From Gordonia zhenghanii (GTDB lineage: Bacteria > Actinomycetota > Actinomycetes > Mycobacteriales > Mycobacteriaceae): a stretch of DNA of 64,000 nt. Of the stretch, positions 8,942-17,763 are shown in pieces. The notes under the pieces are model-generated. The model was not told the DNA's origin. It did no database searches and saw only the letters and a list, made by a program, of their open reading frames with translations. The stretch's first letter is position 1; every line of letters begins with the position of its first letter. The DNA lies in NCBI RefSeq assembly GCF_021738965.1, contig NZ_JAKKOQ010000006.1:62001-126000 (forward strand), in the 5' to 3' direction. The position numbers were made by a program, and so were the translations under genes.

Positions 8942-10165
8942 GTGTCCGAAACCAGCGGTGACCGCTTGATCGATGGTGCCGCGTCGAACGGTCGATTCGG
9001 TCCGGCGCGAGTCGACGCCCGCAGTCTCGACGCCCCCAATCTCGACGCCCGCAGTCGCGAGGGCGACAGTACCGGCTCCGCAGAGGTCGCCGACGTGTCG
9101 CGAACCCATCTCCTCGCGCTGATGGTGGCCGAGGCAGAGACCGGGATCGTAGTGGTCGACGAGTTCCACACCGTCGTGATGTTCAACGACAGAGCCACCG
9201 AACTGGGAATGGTTCGCGGTGTACTCGCCGACGCCATCGCCGAAGGCGTAGCGGAAGTCATGTCGACCGGAGCCGACCGACGATTCGACTTCTCGCCACC
9301 GCATTCGACGCTCGGCTTCGTCTCCACGGGGCGTGCGGTTCCGCGCCCGGTCGACACTGTGCGGTGCGTGGCGAGCCTCGCCGAGGCGAACGGTGAACGG
9401 TTCGTCCTCGTGTACGGCGACGACGACTCGACCAACCAGCGTGTGGAGGCGACCCGCCGCGACTTCGCCGCAAACGTCTCCCACGAGCTGAAGACGCCCC
9501 TCGGTGCGATCAGTCTGATGGCCGAGGCGATGCTCGAATCGCGTGACGACCCGCGCGCCGTCGAGCACTTCGGTCGTCGCGTCCTGAAAGAGGCGACCCG
9601 GATGGGCTCCCTCGTCAATGAACTCATCGGACTGTCCAAACTGCAGGACGGCCGAGTCGCCGACCTCATCGACGTCGACGTCGACGCACTCGTCGACGAC
9701 GCAGTGGCCGGTGCAGGGGTGTCCGCCGAGGTCGCCGACATCGAGCTGGTCACCGACACGCCGAGTCGTCTGTCGATGAAAGGCGACCGAACGCTTCTCC
9801 TCACCGCGTTGAGCAATCTCCTCGTCAACGCCATCAACCATTCACCGACCGGCGACGTCGTGTCGGTGAGCCGCAAGGAAGTCGTCATCGACGACCGGGC
9901 GATGGTGTGCATCGCGATCACCGACCGCGGAATCGGCATCGCGGCCGCCGATCAGCAACGAGTCTTCGAGCGGTTCTACCGTGTCGACAAGGCGAGGTCG
10001 CGCGCCACCGGCGGCACCGGCCTCGGCTTGGCTATCGTGAAACACGTGGCAGCCAGCCACGGCGGACACATCGGGCTGTGGAGCAGGCCGGGGACCGGCT
10101 CCACGTTCAGCCTCTACATACCCATCGAACAGACCCCGGACCAAGCAGAGGAACAGTCGCGTTGA
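8942..10165 (+). CDS. senX3: SenX3-type sensor histidine kinase lacking transmembrane segments
   Basis: Sensor kinase partner of RegX3, which in mycobacteria controls the phosphate-starvation response. The 407-residue protein has a PAS-like region (TGIVVVDEFHTVVMFNDRA), then the phosphoacceptor H-box VSHELKTPLGA, N-box NLLVNAINHSP, and the G boxes TDRGIGIA and GGTGLGLAIVKH. The usual two N-terminal membrane helices are missing. Instead there is a hydrophilic leader with 5-residue DARSL/DAPNL/DARSR repeats. An in-frame stop at 8876 closes the frame upstream, so no longer form exists. The kinase is probably cytosolic. Its stop overlaps the regX3 start. Confidence 0.92.
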   Translation: MSETSGDRLIDGAASNGRFGPARVDARSLDAPNLDARSREGDSTGSAEVADVSRTHLLALMVAEAETGIVVVDEFHTVVMFNDRATELGMVRGVLADAIAEGVAEVMSTGADRRFDFSPPHSTLGFVSTGRAVPRPVDTVRCVASLAEANGERFVLVYGDDDSTNQRVEATRRDFAANVSHELKTPLGAISLMAEAMLESRDDPRAVEHFGRRVLKEATRMGSLVNELIGLSKLQDGRVADLIDVDVDALVDDAVAGAGVSAEVADIELVTDTPSRLSMKGDRTLLLTALSNLLVNAINHSPTGDVVSVSRKEVVIDDRAMVCIAITDRGIGIAAADQQRVFERFYRVDKARSRATGGTGLGLAIVKHVAASHGGHIGLWSRPGTGSTFSLYIPIEQTPDQAEEQSR

Positions 10166-10851
10166 CGCATGTACTGATCGTCGAAGACGAAGAATCGCTG
10201 GCCGACCCGTTGGCCTTCCTGCTCCGCAAGGAAGGTTTCGAGGCGAGCATCGTCAATGACGGAACGCAGGCGCTGCCCGCGTTCGAGCGAATCAATCCGG
10301 ACATCGTGCTACTCGACCTGATGCTCCCCGGAGTGTCGGGAACCGACATCTGCAAGTCCATCCGCGCCAAGTCGGCGACACCGGTCATCATGGTGACCGC
10401 GCGCGACAGCGAGATCGACAAGGTCGTCGGCCTCGAACTCGGCGCGGACGACTACGTGACCAAGCCGTACTCGGCGCGTGAGCTGATCGCGCGCATCCGT
10501 GCCGTCCTGCGCCGTGGCGGAGTCGTCGCCGACGACGAAGACGCGGCGATCGGCGTCATCGAGGTCGGTCCGGTGCGGATGGACGTGCAGCGCCACACTG
10601 TGAGCGTCGGCGCCGACGAACTCACCTTGCCGCTCAAGGAGTTCGACCTTCTCGAGTACCTCCTACGCAACTCCGGGCGAGTCCTCACCCGCAGCCAGCT
10701 GATCGACCGCGTGTGGGGAGCCGACTACGTCGGCGACACCAAGACCCTCGACGTCCACGTCAAGCGTCTGCGGTCGAAGGTCGAACCCGATTCGTCGCAG
10801 CCACGCCACCTCATCACCGTTCGCGGACTCGGATACAAGTTCGAGGCGTGA
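10162..10851 (+). CDS. regX3: OmpR/PhoB-family response regulator RegX3
   Basis: Phosphate-response regulator, 229 residues. The receiver domain shows VEDEESLADPL, the phosphorylation site in IVLLDLMLPG, and the conserved lysine in YVTKPYSARE. The C-terminal winged-helix domain includes LTLPLKEFDLLEYLL and the wing VRGLGYKFEA. I use the TTG at 10162, which overlaps the kinase stop as TTGA and gives the family's exact length. Its DNA targets in relatives are direct repeats of a TTCACC-like core; a candidate array lies upstream of pitA in this window. Confidence 0.95.
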   Translation: MTHVLIVEDEESLADPLAFLLRKEGFEASIVNDGTQALPAFERINPDIVLLDLMLPGVSGTDICKSIRAKSATPVIMVTARDSEIDKVVGLELGADDYVTKPYSARELIARIRAVLRRGGVVADDEDAAIGVIEVGPVRMDVQRHTVSVGADELTLPLKEFDLLEYLLRNSGRVLTRSQLIDRVWGADYVGDTKTLDVHVKRLRSKVEPDSSQPRHLITVRGLGYKFEA

Positions 10852-10866
10852 GACCGAGCCCCGAGG

Positions 10867-11712
10867 CTACATCCGCTCGTACTTCAGATCCCGATCACCG
10901 CGGGAGGTAGCGGCCGCAGTCGCCGGATGCACGGCGACGAGACCGAGTTGGTCGCGGCGGCGGCAGGCGTCGGCCAGGATCTCATAAGCGGGTTCGCCGA
11001 TCAGTTCGACGAGTTCGGGACGGTACGACTCGAACACCTGTGTCGCGCCGGTATGCGCGTCCGGCGATCCCGAGCAGTACCAGTCGAGGTCGTGTCCGCC
11101 CTCTCCCCACCCTCGTCGGTCGAACTCGGTGAGGGTGGTCTTCAGGATCTCGGTGCCGTCGGGGCGGGTCACCCAGTCCTGCTCGCGTCGCATCGGAAGC
11201 TGCCAGCACACATCGGGTTTGACGGTGAGCGGTTCCACACCGGTGCGCAAGGCCATCGAGTGCAGTGCGCATCCCTGCCCGGCGAGGAAGCCCGGCCGGT
11301 TCAAGAAGATGCAGGCGCCGTCGTGCAACCGCGTCTTCAGTGCCGGTTCGCCGTCCAGGTCCTCGTTCTCCTCGAGGTAGCCGTTCGGTCCGAGCGGATC
11401 GTCTCCGGACCCGTCGGCGTAGAACTGCCAGTCGTCGGGCGACAGCATCGCCGCACCTGCGGCCAGACGTTCGCGATCGTCGTCGTCGGTCAGATATGCA
11501 CCGTGGGTGCAACATCCGTCGTCTGGGCGGTCGGCGATGATGCCCTGGCACGCCGGAGTGCCGAACACGCACGTCCACCGGGACAGCAGCCAGGTGAGGT
11601 CGGCGCTGACGAGGTGTTCGGGGTCGGCGGGGTCGACGAACTCGTACCACTCCCGCGCGAAATCGAGACCGACTTCAGGGGCGGGGGCGGGGTACGGCTG
11701 CTGTGATGACAC
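10867..11712 (-). CDS. Conserved cysteine-cluster protein (Rv0495c-like)
   Basis: A 281-residue protein that I cannot assign a function. Clustered cysteines suggest a bound metal or Fe-S centre: CVFGTPACQ, then GCCTHGAYL, then GACIFLNRP and GQGCALH, roughly residues 50-170. The C(n)CCxxG arrangement recalls the YkgJ cysteine-cluster proteins. The GTG at 11712 follows an AGAGGA ribosome-binding site. It converges on regX3 and diverges from the Ppx gene, the same arrangement I remember for Rv0495c in M. tuberculosis. Confidence 0.8.
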   Translation of the reverse strand: MSSQQPYPAPAPEVGLDFAREWYEFVDPADPEHLVSADLTWLLSRWTCVFGTPACQGIIADRPDDGCCTHGAYLTDDDDRERLAAGAAMLSPDDWQFYADGSGDDPLGPNGYLEENEDLDGEPALKTRLHDGACIFLNRPGFLAGQGCALHSMALRTGVEPLTVKPDVCWQLPMRREQDWVTRPDGTEILKTTLTEFDRRGWGEGGHDLDWYCSGSPDAHTGATQVFESYRPELVELIGEPAYEILADACRRRDQLGLVAVHPATAAATSRGDRDLKYERM

Positions 11713-11776
11713 GGGGATTCCTCTCGACACTGCGCGTCTACCGTAGTCGTGACTCGCGCCCGCGTGCATCGCCGAG

Positions 11777-11782
11777 TAGTTT
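11777..11782 (+). promoter_or_regulatory. -10 element (TAGTTT) for ppx, leaderless GTG
   Basis: TAGTTT ends 6 bases before the GTG at 11789 and no SD is present, so a leaderless transcript is likely. Confidence 0.5.
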
Positions 11783-11788
11783 GAACCA

Positions 11789-12736
11789 GTGCGACTAGGA
11801 GTGCTCGACGTGGGCAGCAACACCGTGCATCTGCTGGTTGTCGATGCGCATCGGGGTGGTCACCCCAGTCCGATGAGCTCGACCAAAGCAGTGCTGCGGC
11901 TGGCCGAGGAGATCGACGACGACGGACGGATGCGCGAGTCCGGGTCCCAGGCGCTCGTCGACACGACCGAGGAGTTCACGCGCATCGCGAACTCGTCGGG
12001 GTGCGAACAGATCATGGCCTTCGCCACGTCCGCCGTCCGAGACGCGACGAACTGCGACGACGTGCTGCGCAAGGTCAAGGACGCATCTGGCCTGGACATC
12101 GAAGTACTGCACGGCATCGACGAAGCGCGGCTCACCTCGCTCGCGGTCCGACGCTGGTACGGGTGGAGTGCAGGACGCATCCTCGCTCTGGACATCGGCG
12201 GCGGGAGCTTGGAGATGTCCAACGGCGTCGACGAAGAGCCGGATGTGGCGCTGTCGCTCCCGCTCGGCGCGGGTCGACTCACTCGAGAATGGCTGGACGG
12301 CGATCCGCCGAGTCGTCGCCGCGTCTCGGTGCTCCGCGACTGGCTCGACGCCGAGTTGAAAGAGCCTGCGAAGCAGTTGCGCGGCGCAGGCAAGGCCGAT
12401 CTCGCCGTCGGATCGTCGAAGACCTTCCGGTCGCTCGCCCGACTGACCGGAGCTGCGCCTTCGGGTGCAGGCCCGCGCGTCAAACGGACTCTGACTGTGA
12501 GTGGTCTGCGGCAGCTCACCGCCTTCATCTCTCGGATGACCACGGCCGACCGGGCCGAGCTCGAAGGGGTCAGTGCGGACCGTGCTCCGCAGATCGTGGC
12601 TGGCGCGTTGATCGCCGAGACCGCGATGCGTGCACTAGGAGTCGATACACTCGATATCTGTCCATGGGCGCTGCGGGAAGGGGTCATCCTGCGTCGCCTT
12701 GATTCCGAGCAGGCAGGCGCCATGACGATCGCCTGA
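11789..12736 (+). CDS. Ppx/GppA family phosphatase (exopolyphosphatase)
   Basis: Hydrolyses polyphosphate and/or pppGpp; actin-like ATPase fold. The 315-residue protein shows [15 protein letters not shown] at the N-terminus, [12 protein letters not shown] near residue 75, and the second phosphate loop [13 protein letters not shown] near residue 130. It is of the short (about 310-340 residue) actinobacterial class, lacking the C-terminal HD domain of E. coli Ppx. Context matches M. tuberculosis Rv0496, reported to have exopolyphosphatase activity. Lying near the phosphate-sensing pair, it may link polyphosphate turnover to phosphate supply (inference). Confidence 0.92.
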   Translation: MRLGVLDVGSNTVHLLVVDAHRGGHPSPMSSTKAVLRLAEEIDDDGRMRESGSQALVDTTEEFTRIANSSGCEQIMAFATSAVRDATNCDDVLRKVKDASGLDIEVLHGIDEARLTSLAVRRWYGWSAGRILALDIGGGSLEMSNGVDEEPDVALSLPLGAGRLTREWLDGDPPSRRRVSVLRDWLDAELKEPAKQLRGAGKADLAVGSSKTFRSLARLTGAAPSGAGPRVKRTLTVSGLRQLTAFISRMTTADRAELEGVSADRAPQIVAGALIAETAMRALGVDTLDICPWALREGVILRRLDSEQAGAMTIA

Positions 12737-12852
12737 GAGACCACCGCACGACAGGCCACCGGAAGACAGGCCACTGCAGTACCGGCCACGGCCTGACACC
12801 CCACGGCCGACCAGACCAGACCATGAACTGACGACCAGGACGGAGCCACCAC

Positions 12853-14184
12853 ATGGCGGACAAATCCGAACCGGAGTCGAAGCCGATCACAGTGTCGGAG
12901 CTGATCGCGCGATCCGAAGGCGACGATGCGTTTCCACGCTCGGAGTCGATGTCGGTGCGCCGCCCCGATCGGCGCGACACCCCGACGACTGGGCCGACTG
13001 CGTCGGGAATGCCGTCGTACCGGGCACCCGAACGAGCTGACGACTCCACCGGCCCCCGCACGGTCGGTGCGAGCGGCATGCCCGGTTACGCACCGCCGAC
13101 GACACCGCGTCCGACCCCGGACGCGAATGCCGTGACGGGCATCATCCCGGTGGTGCCCGACGGCCCGGACGTCGAACGCGACGGTGTTCGCGCAGCCGAG
13201 GCCGACGACTTCTTCGACGACGACCTGCCTGCCACCGAGTACCGCAGGGTCGAGGCGGACTCGTCCTCGATGGTTCAGGTGCGGCGCCCCGCCGAGTCCT
13301 CGCCGTTCGAGGAGACGGCGGCGATTCCCCTCGTCGACGACCGAGTCGACGACGATGAGGACGCCGCAGACGACGTGACGGAGGCCCCCGGCGACGACGA
13401 AGTCGCCGAGGACGACTCCGACGACACCGACTCTGCCGGTGGCTCGAAGACCGGGAAGGTCGCGGGCGCGGTCGGCGTCGTGTCGGCGGGCGTCGGCGGA
13501 TCCATCCTGGCCGGTCGCGCCGCGCGGAAGGCGAAGAAGGCCGAGCGGAAGGCTGCGCGCCGGGCGGGCAAGGACCGGGCGGGGCACGAGGACGCGCACG
13601 AGAAGGTCGACGACCAGACCGCCGACGAAGCCCTGGCTGAGGACGGGCCAGCGGCACGCACGGCTCCCGTCGGGGCGGCGATGGCCGACGATCAGCCGAC
13701 TCAGTCGATCGAACCAGTCGACGCCGACCGTCCAGTGACGGGCAAGGAGTCCCGCACCCCGGGCTCCCACGCTGCCGGCTCCCACGCCGCCGGCTCCCGC
13801 GCTGCTGGCTCCCACTCTGAAGACTCGAGCACCGAGGACTCGGACACCGGGGACTCGGAAACTGGGGACTCGGAAACTGGGGACTCGGAAACTGGGGACG
13901 GGGCTTCGGCGAAGTCCGAACCGTCGCCGGTGTTGGGCTGGCTGACGTTCGTCGGCGAGCTCATCCTGGGTCTCGCGGTCGGGGCCGGACTCTTCTGGGG
14001 TTTCACCGAACTCTGGAAGCGGTACGTCTATCTGGCCTTGATCTTGGCGATCGTGGTGATCTTCGCGATCGTCACGTTCGCTCACGTCCTGCGTAAGCGT
14101 GACCTGCCGACGACCCTGCTGGCGCTCGGCGTCGGCATGGTGGTGACCATCGGGCCGCTCGTCCTGCTCGCGGCGCAACCGTAG
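12853..14184 (+). CDS. Disordered acidic protein with C-terminal membrane anchor (Rv0497-like)
   Basis: A 443-residue protein of unknown role. The first 350 residues are hydrophilic, rich in Asp, Glu, Thr and Pro, and probably disordered. An Ala/Lys/Arg helix (AARKAKKAERKAARRAGK) lies near residue 220. Tandem repeats of GSHAA and DSETG lie just before the membrane part. The last 90 residues hold three hydrophobic segments. It sits between ppx and an isomerase gene, the place of Rv0497 in M. tuberculosis. The long acidic tail facing one side of the membrane suggests a scaffold, but nothing shows this. Confidence 0.8.
   Translation: MADKSEPESKPITVSELIARSEGDDAFPRSESMSVRRPDRRDTPTTGPTASGMPSYRAPERADDSTGPRTVGASGMPGYAPPTTPRPTPDANAVTGIIPVVPDGPDVERDGVRAAEADDFFDDDLPATEYRRVEADSSSMVQVRRPAESSPFEETAAIPLVDDRVDDDEDAADDVTEAPGDDEVAEDDSDDTDSAGGSKTGKVAGAVGVVSAGVGGSILAGRAARKAKKAERKAARRAGKDRAGHEDAHEKVDDQTADEALAEDGPAARTAPVGAAMADDQPTQSIEPVDADRPVTGKESRTPGSHAAGSHAAGSRAAGSHSEDSSTEDSDTGDSETGDSETGDSETGDGASAKSEPSPVLGWLTFVGELILGLAVGAGLFWGFTELWKRYVYLALILAIVVIFAIVTFAHVLRKRDLPTTLLALGVGMVVTIGPLVLLAAQP
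13750..13900. repeat. In-gene 15-nt tandem repeats (GSHAA and DSETG units)
   Basis: Two families of 15-base tandem repeats follow each other: GGCTCCCACGCTGCC-like units (about four copies), then GACTCGGAAACTGGG-like units (about four copies, three identical). Both keep the reading frame, so copy number can vary without truncation. Confidence 0.7.
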
Positions 14185-14194
14185 TGCGCGCGCG

Positions 14195-15067
14195 TTGACC
14201 CGATTGCAGTTCCAGATCCCGGTCGGCCTGTCGACGGCCTCGGTGTATCCGCAGAACACCGAAGCGGCGTTCGGCTACGCCGCCGACCTCGGATTCGACG
14301 GTGTCGAACTCATGGTCTGGGGAGAGTCCGTCAGTCAGGACATCGGGCAGGTCGCCTACCTGTCCCAGAAGTATCAGGTCCCGGTGCTGTCGATTCACGC
14401 GCCGTGCCTGCTGATCTCACAGCGCGTGTGGGGCCGCGATCCGAAGGCCAAACTGGTGCGCTCGGTACAAGCCGCCGAGGATCTCGGGGCCTCGACCGTC
14501 GTCGTCCACCCGCCGTTCCGCTGGCAGCGCGAATACGTGGCGGCATTCGACGACCTGGTCACCGGGCTGGAAGCGTCGTCAGGCGTGTCGGTCGCGGTGG
14601 AGAACATGTTTCCGATGCGGGCCGATCGGCTGTTCGGCGGCGGTTCCACGTCGTCGCAGCGCATGGCCCGCCGCGGTGGGCCGGGCGTCAGCGCGTCGGC
14701 GTTCGGCAAACCCATCGACCCGACCGCGACCGGTTACGACAACTACACCCTCGATCTGTCGCACGTCGCGACTGCTGGGCACGATGCGCTCGCGATGGCC
14801 TCGCGGATGGGGGCAGGCCTCAAACACCTGCATCTCACCGACGGAACCGGTGCCGCACACGACGAACACCTGATCCCCGGCGACGGCTCACAGCCGTGCA
14901 TCGAGATCTGCAACGACTTGGCCGCAGGCGACTTCGACGGCACCGTGGTGCTCGAGGTGCACACCACATCGGCTCGGACTAAGAACGAACGTGCCGCGAT
15001 GCTCGCGCGATCGCTGGAGTTCGCTCGTACGCATCTGCATCGCGACTCAGTGAAAGGCGTGCGATGA
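14195..15067 (+). CDS. Sugar phosphate isomerase/epimerase-like TIM-barrel protein
   Basis: A 290-residue AP-endonuclease-2/xylose-isomerase-like TIM barrel. Typical strands and metal-site residues include GFDGVELMVWG, SIHAPCLL, STVVVHPPFRW, VAVENMFPM, LDLSHVA, LKHLHLTDG and VVLEVHT: Glu, His, Asp and Glu ligands at the barrel mouth. The substrate is unknown. The TTG start at 14195 is inferred from spacing after the membrane protein. The stop overlaps the next start (ATGA), so the thioesterase is coupled. It matches the position of Rv0498. Confidence 0.88.
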   Translation: MTRLQFQIPVGLSTASVYPQNTEAAFGYAADLGFDGVELMVWGESVSQDIGQVAYLSQKYQVPVLSIHAPCLLISQRVWGRDPKAKLVRSVQAAEDLGASTVVVHPPFRWQREYVAAFDDLVTGLEASSGVSVAVENMFPMRADRLFGGGSTSSQRMARRGGPGVSASAFGKPIDPTATGYDNYTLDLSHVATAGHDALAMASRMGAGLKHLHLTDGTGAAHDEHLIPGDGSQPCIEICNDLAAGDFDGTVVLEVHTTSARTKNERAAMLARSLEFARTHLHRDSVKGVR

Positions 15068-15945
15068 CGAAACTGGGAGACCTGCTCGACCTGACTCGTA
15101 TCGACGACCCGACGGGGACCGACGACTCGAGCGGATACGACCTCGTCTACCGGGCGCGGATCGACCAGACGTTCACGATCGGCCCGAAGGTACACGGCGG
15201 CAGCGTCCAGATGCTGGCGGCGAAGGCAGCCCGCGAGGCACTGCTCGACCTCGCCGATCCCGACGCGCGGGCCGCGTTGGAGGACGTCTCCGCGATCGCG
15301 ATCGCGAGCGACTATCTCGCGGCGCCCGACCCTGCGGAGGTCGACGTCGCCGTGTCCATCGTCAAACGCGGGCGAACCGTGAACCTCGCGAGGGTGGACG
15401 TGACGCAGGGCGGACGCACGATGGTGTCGTCGGCGGTGACCCTCGGACGAGTGGACACAGGCGAAGCGGCGTACCGACTGCCCGGTCTGCTCGACGGTCT
15501 TCCCGTCGAGCCGGCCGACGACGGCCTGTCGATCGACGACTCCGCACTCGGCGACGTCATGCATCTCGGTCCGGCGTTGGACATGGTGCTCGACGCTGCG
15601 ACGTTCGCTGCGGGGCGCGGAGAACGGGGCGACCCGGTGATTCGCGGGTGGATCCGACCCAAGGAGGCCGCGGACCAACCGAGCGATCTGGACCGGGACT
15701 TCCCGGTGCTGGTGTGCGATGTGTCGCCGCCGGTGTTGATGAATCTCGGCATGTTCGGCTGGGCGCCGACGGTGCAACTGACTACCTTTGTGCGGCGCAG
15801 GCCGGCAGCGGGCTGGCTGCGATTCGAGTCGTCGACGCACGAGGTGGGCAAGGGCATGTTCGACGAGGACCACGTGGTGCTCGACTCGACGGGCGCTGTC
15901 GTCGCGAATTCGCGACAGCTGGCCCTGATTCCTCGCCGGCCCTGA
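15064..15945 (+). CDS. TesB-like double-hotdog thioesterase family protein
   Basis: A 293-residue protein built from two hotdog domains, the layout of TesB-type acyl-CoA thioesterases. The first domain starts near YRARIDQTFTIGPKVHGGSVQMLAAKAA. The second covers roughly residues 170-290, with PVLVCDVSPPVLMNLGMFGWAPTVQLT. Its ATG overlaps the previous stop. The substrate is unknown. In M. tuberculosis the equivalent gene (Rv0499) has no assigned role. Confidence 0.82.
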   Translation: MTKLGDLLDLTRIDDPTGTDDSSGYDLVYRARIDQTFTIGPKVHGGSVQMLAAKAAREALLDLADPDARAALEDVSAIAIASDYLAAPDPAEVDVAVSIVKRGRTVNLARVDVTQGGRTMVSSAVTLGRVDTGEAAYRLPGLLDGLPVEPADDGLSIDDSALGDVMHLGPALDMVLDAATFAAGRGERGDPVIRGWIRPKEAADQPSDLDRDFPVLVCDVSPPVLMNLGMFGWAPTVQLTTFVRRRPAAGWLRFESSTHEVGKGMFDEDHVVLDSTGAVVANSRQLALIPRRP

Positions 15946-15993
15946 TTCTCAACCGGCCCTGATTCTCACAGTCAACGAAAGGCACGTGATCAC

Positions 15994-16872
15994 ATGAGCG
16001 AGCGAGTAGCGATCGTCGGTGGCGGAAAGATCGGCGAGGCGCTTCTGGCCGGTCTGATCAACTCGGGCAAGCCGGTTCGCGACCTAGTGGTCGTGGAGCG
16101 TTTCGCGGAGCGGTCGGCCGAGTTGGTCGAGGACTACGGGGTGCGTGTCACTGACGACATCGCGGACGCGGCCGACGGCGCGCAGGTCTTGTTCATAGCG
16201 GTGAAGCCGGACGCCGTCGACGGTGTCCTGCAGGCGTTGAGCAAGGCGGAGGACAACAGTGACGAAGAGCGGGTCACCGTCACCCTCGTCGCCGGGCTCC
16301 CGACGAGCCGCTACGAGTCGGCGCTGCCTGCCGGGTCGCCGGTCATCCGCGTCATGCCGAACACGCCGATGCTCGTCAACGAAGCGATGTGTGCGGTCAG
16401 TCCCGGGCGGTACGCGAACGACGACCAGGTCGCGGTCGCGGTCCGGCTCCTGGAGTCGGTCGGCAAGGTGATGGTGGTTCCGGAGAAGTCCCTCGACGCG
16501 GTCACCGCGATCTCGGGTTCGGGTCCCGCCTACTTCTTCTTGATGGTCGAGGCCATGATCGACGCAGGCGTCTCGCTGGGCCTGACGCGCGCGCAGTCGG
16601 CAGAACTCGCAGTCCAGACGGTGAAGGGCGCGGGTGTGCTGTTGGCCGAGTCCGGGCTCACCTCGGTCGATCTGCGGGCGGCCGTGACGTCGCCCGGCGG
16701 GACGACGGCCGCCGCGCTTCGCGAGTTCGAGCGACACGGCCTGCGACATGCGGTCAACGAAGCGGCGTCGGCCTGTGCCGAGGCCAGCGCACGCCTGGCA
16801 CGTCGACCCGACATTGAGGGTTCGCGGCCTGCGTCGCCGTTCACGCCAGAATCAGTTGTCGGCGGGCAATAA
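15994..16872 (+). CDS. proC: Pyrroline-5-carboxylate reductase
   Basis: Last step of proline synthesis: NADPH-dependent reduction of 1-pyrroline-5-carboxylate. The 292-residue protein has the N-terminal dinucleotide loop GGGKIGEALLAGL, the VRVMPNTPML region, and the C-terminal signature SGSGPAYFFLMVEAM followed by the TSPGGTT motif near residue 230. The length is normal (270-295). It stands alone and is followed by a 7-bp hairpin at 16873-16889. Confidence 0.96.
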   Translation: MSERVAIVGGGKIGEALLAGLINSGKPVRDLVVVERFAERSAELVEDYGVRVTDDIADAADGAQVLFIAVKPDAVDGVLQALSKAEDNSDEERVTVTLVAGLPTSRYESALPAGSPVIRVMPNTPMLVNEAMCAVSPGRYANDDQVAVAVRLLESVGKVMVVPEKSLDAVTAISGSGPAYFFLMVEAMIDAGVSLGLTRAQSAELAVQTVKGAGVLLAESGLTSVDLRAAVTSPGGTTAAALREFERHGLRHAVNEAASACAEASARLARRPDIEGSRPASPFTPESVVGGQ

Positions 16873-17054
16873 CGTCGCTGCCAGCGACGATTGCGCTCAG
16901 CGGGAGTCCGTGTCGGCGAAATCGGCTCTTTCTGAGCCACTCACGTCGCACTAATCACATCCGCCACGCTAAGCTGCTCGCAGCACGTACGTGTCTGATG
17001 TCCGCCGGAGGGGAAGCCGGTGGCCGCGATGCGTGCACCGGAGGTTATAAATTC

Positions 17055-17297
17055 ATGGCTGCAGAAAAGCCGGGAGAACGGAACGACTTCGCCGACCGTG
17101 GAGTTGCGAACGCATCGTCTGCGTCGCAGTTCCTCACTGTCGCAGAGGTCGCATCCCTGATGCGGGTCTCGAAGATGACCGTGTACCGACTCGTTCACAA
17201 TGGAGAACTGCCCGCAGTTCGCGTGGGACGCTCGTTCCGCGTGCACGCGAAGGCAGTTCACGAGTACCTGGAGACGTCGTACTTCGACGCAGGTTAG
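17055..17297 (+). CDS. Small helix-turn-helix (excisionase/BldC-like) DNA-binding protein
   Basis: An 80-residue protein with a single MerR/Xis-type winged helix: FLTVAEVASLMRVSKMTVYRL, the turn HNGELPAVRVGRSFRV and a short final helix. GGAGGT 9 bases before the ATG at 17055 fixes the start; upstream in-frame codons are non-coding. Matches the place of Rv0500A next to proC. In Streptomyces, BldC of this family binds long direct-repeat arrays and controls development. The target here is unknown. Two strong hairpins follow the stop. Confidence 0.9.
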   Translation: MAAEKPGERNDFADRGVANASSASQFLTVAEVASLMRVSKMTVYRLVHNGELPAVRVGRSFRVHAKAVHEYLETSYFDAG

Positions 17298-17319
17298 TCA
17301 CCCGTAAGGCGTGAGAACC

Positions 17320-17380
17320 ACCGCCTGCCGCTCGGTGCGGCAGGCGGTTCGCGCATGTCCGAGCGTGTTCACGCTCGGAC
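17320..17380 (+). terminator. Tandem perfect hairpins after the BldC-like gene
   Basis: Two perfect stem-loops lie 8 bases apart. Stem 1 is ACCGCCTGCCGC / GCGGCAGGCGGT (17320-17348, 12 bp, 5-base loop). Stem 2 is GTCCGAGCGTG / CACGCTCGGAC (17357-17380, 11 bp, 2-base loop). There is no U-tract. A double terminator is likely, but a structured RNA is possible. Confidence 0.6.
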
Positions 17381-17547
17381 ATCGGGACCGCCCGATTTCG
17401 CCTCGTGTTCACCGGGGCGGTAACATCGACCATCAGGTCGCTGTCGCCCCGGTATCCGCGAGGATGTCATGAGTCGGCGACGGCCCCGATAAGCATTGCC
17501 GGTCCACGGGGCGGCAGTAATCCGTATCGATCGTGAGGGAGAGCCCC

Positions 17548-17649
17548 ATGGGTTCCGTTATCAAGAAGCGCCGCAAGCGCATGTCGAAGAAGAAGCACCG
17601 CAAGCTGCTCCGCCGCACCCGAGTGCAGCGTCGTAAACTCGGCAAGTGA
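17548..17649 (+). CDS. Small ribosomal protein bS22 (AURKAIP1/COX24 domain)
   Basis: A 33-residue, extremely basic protein ([20 protein letters not shown] at its start) found as bS22 in actinobacterial small ribosomal subunits, where it binds 16S rRNA near the decoding region. The short length is the family norm. GAGGGAGAG lies 5 bases before the ATG, and an intrinsic terminator follows 6 bases after the stop, so it forms a one-gene transcript. Position between the Rv0500A-like gene and the SDR gene matches mycobacteria. Confidence 0.95.
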
Positions 17650-17655
17650 TCGAAG

Positions 17656-17686
17656 ACCCGCCCCTCACCGGGCGGGTTCTTTGTTT
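17656..17686 (+). terminator. Intrinsic terminator of the bS22 gene
   Basis: Stem ACCCGCCC / GGGCGGGT with a 6-base loop is followed by the T-rich TCTTTGTTT. It is the clearest factor-independent terminator in the window. Confidence 0.85.
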
Positions 17687-17751
17687 CGGAGGGTCGTTGT
17701 CTCTGGGGTGCTTCCCGGATGCCACCGGTGGTCGATCGGAGTCGGGCACCC

Positions 17752-17757
17752 TAGTCT
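17752..17757 (+). promoter_or_regulatory. -10 element (TAGTCT) for the SDR gene
   Basis: TAGTCT ends 6 bases before the ATG at 17764 and no SD is present, so the transcript is probably leaderless. Confidence 0.5.
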
Positions 17758-17763
17758 GGTCGC

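Noticed and set aside
11860..14259. 799-residue minus-strand open frame
   Set aside because: Antisense to ppx and the Rv0497-like gene. Low-complexity Arg/Ser/Pro translation typical of GC-rich shadow frames; the plus-strand genes have clear motifs.
16873..16889. 7-bp hairpin after proC
   Set aside because: Short, without a U-tract; could be a weak terminator but common by chance at this GC content.
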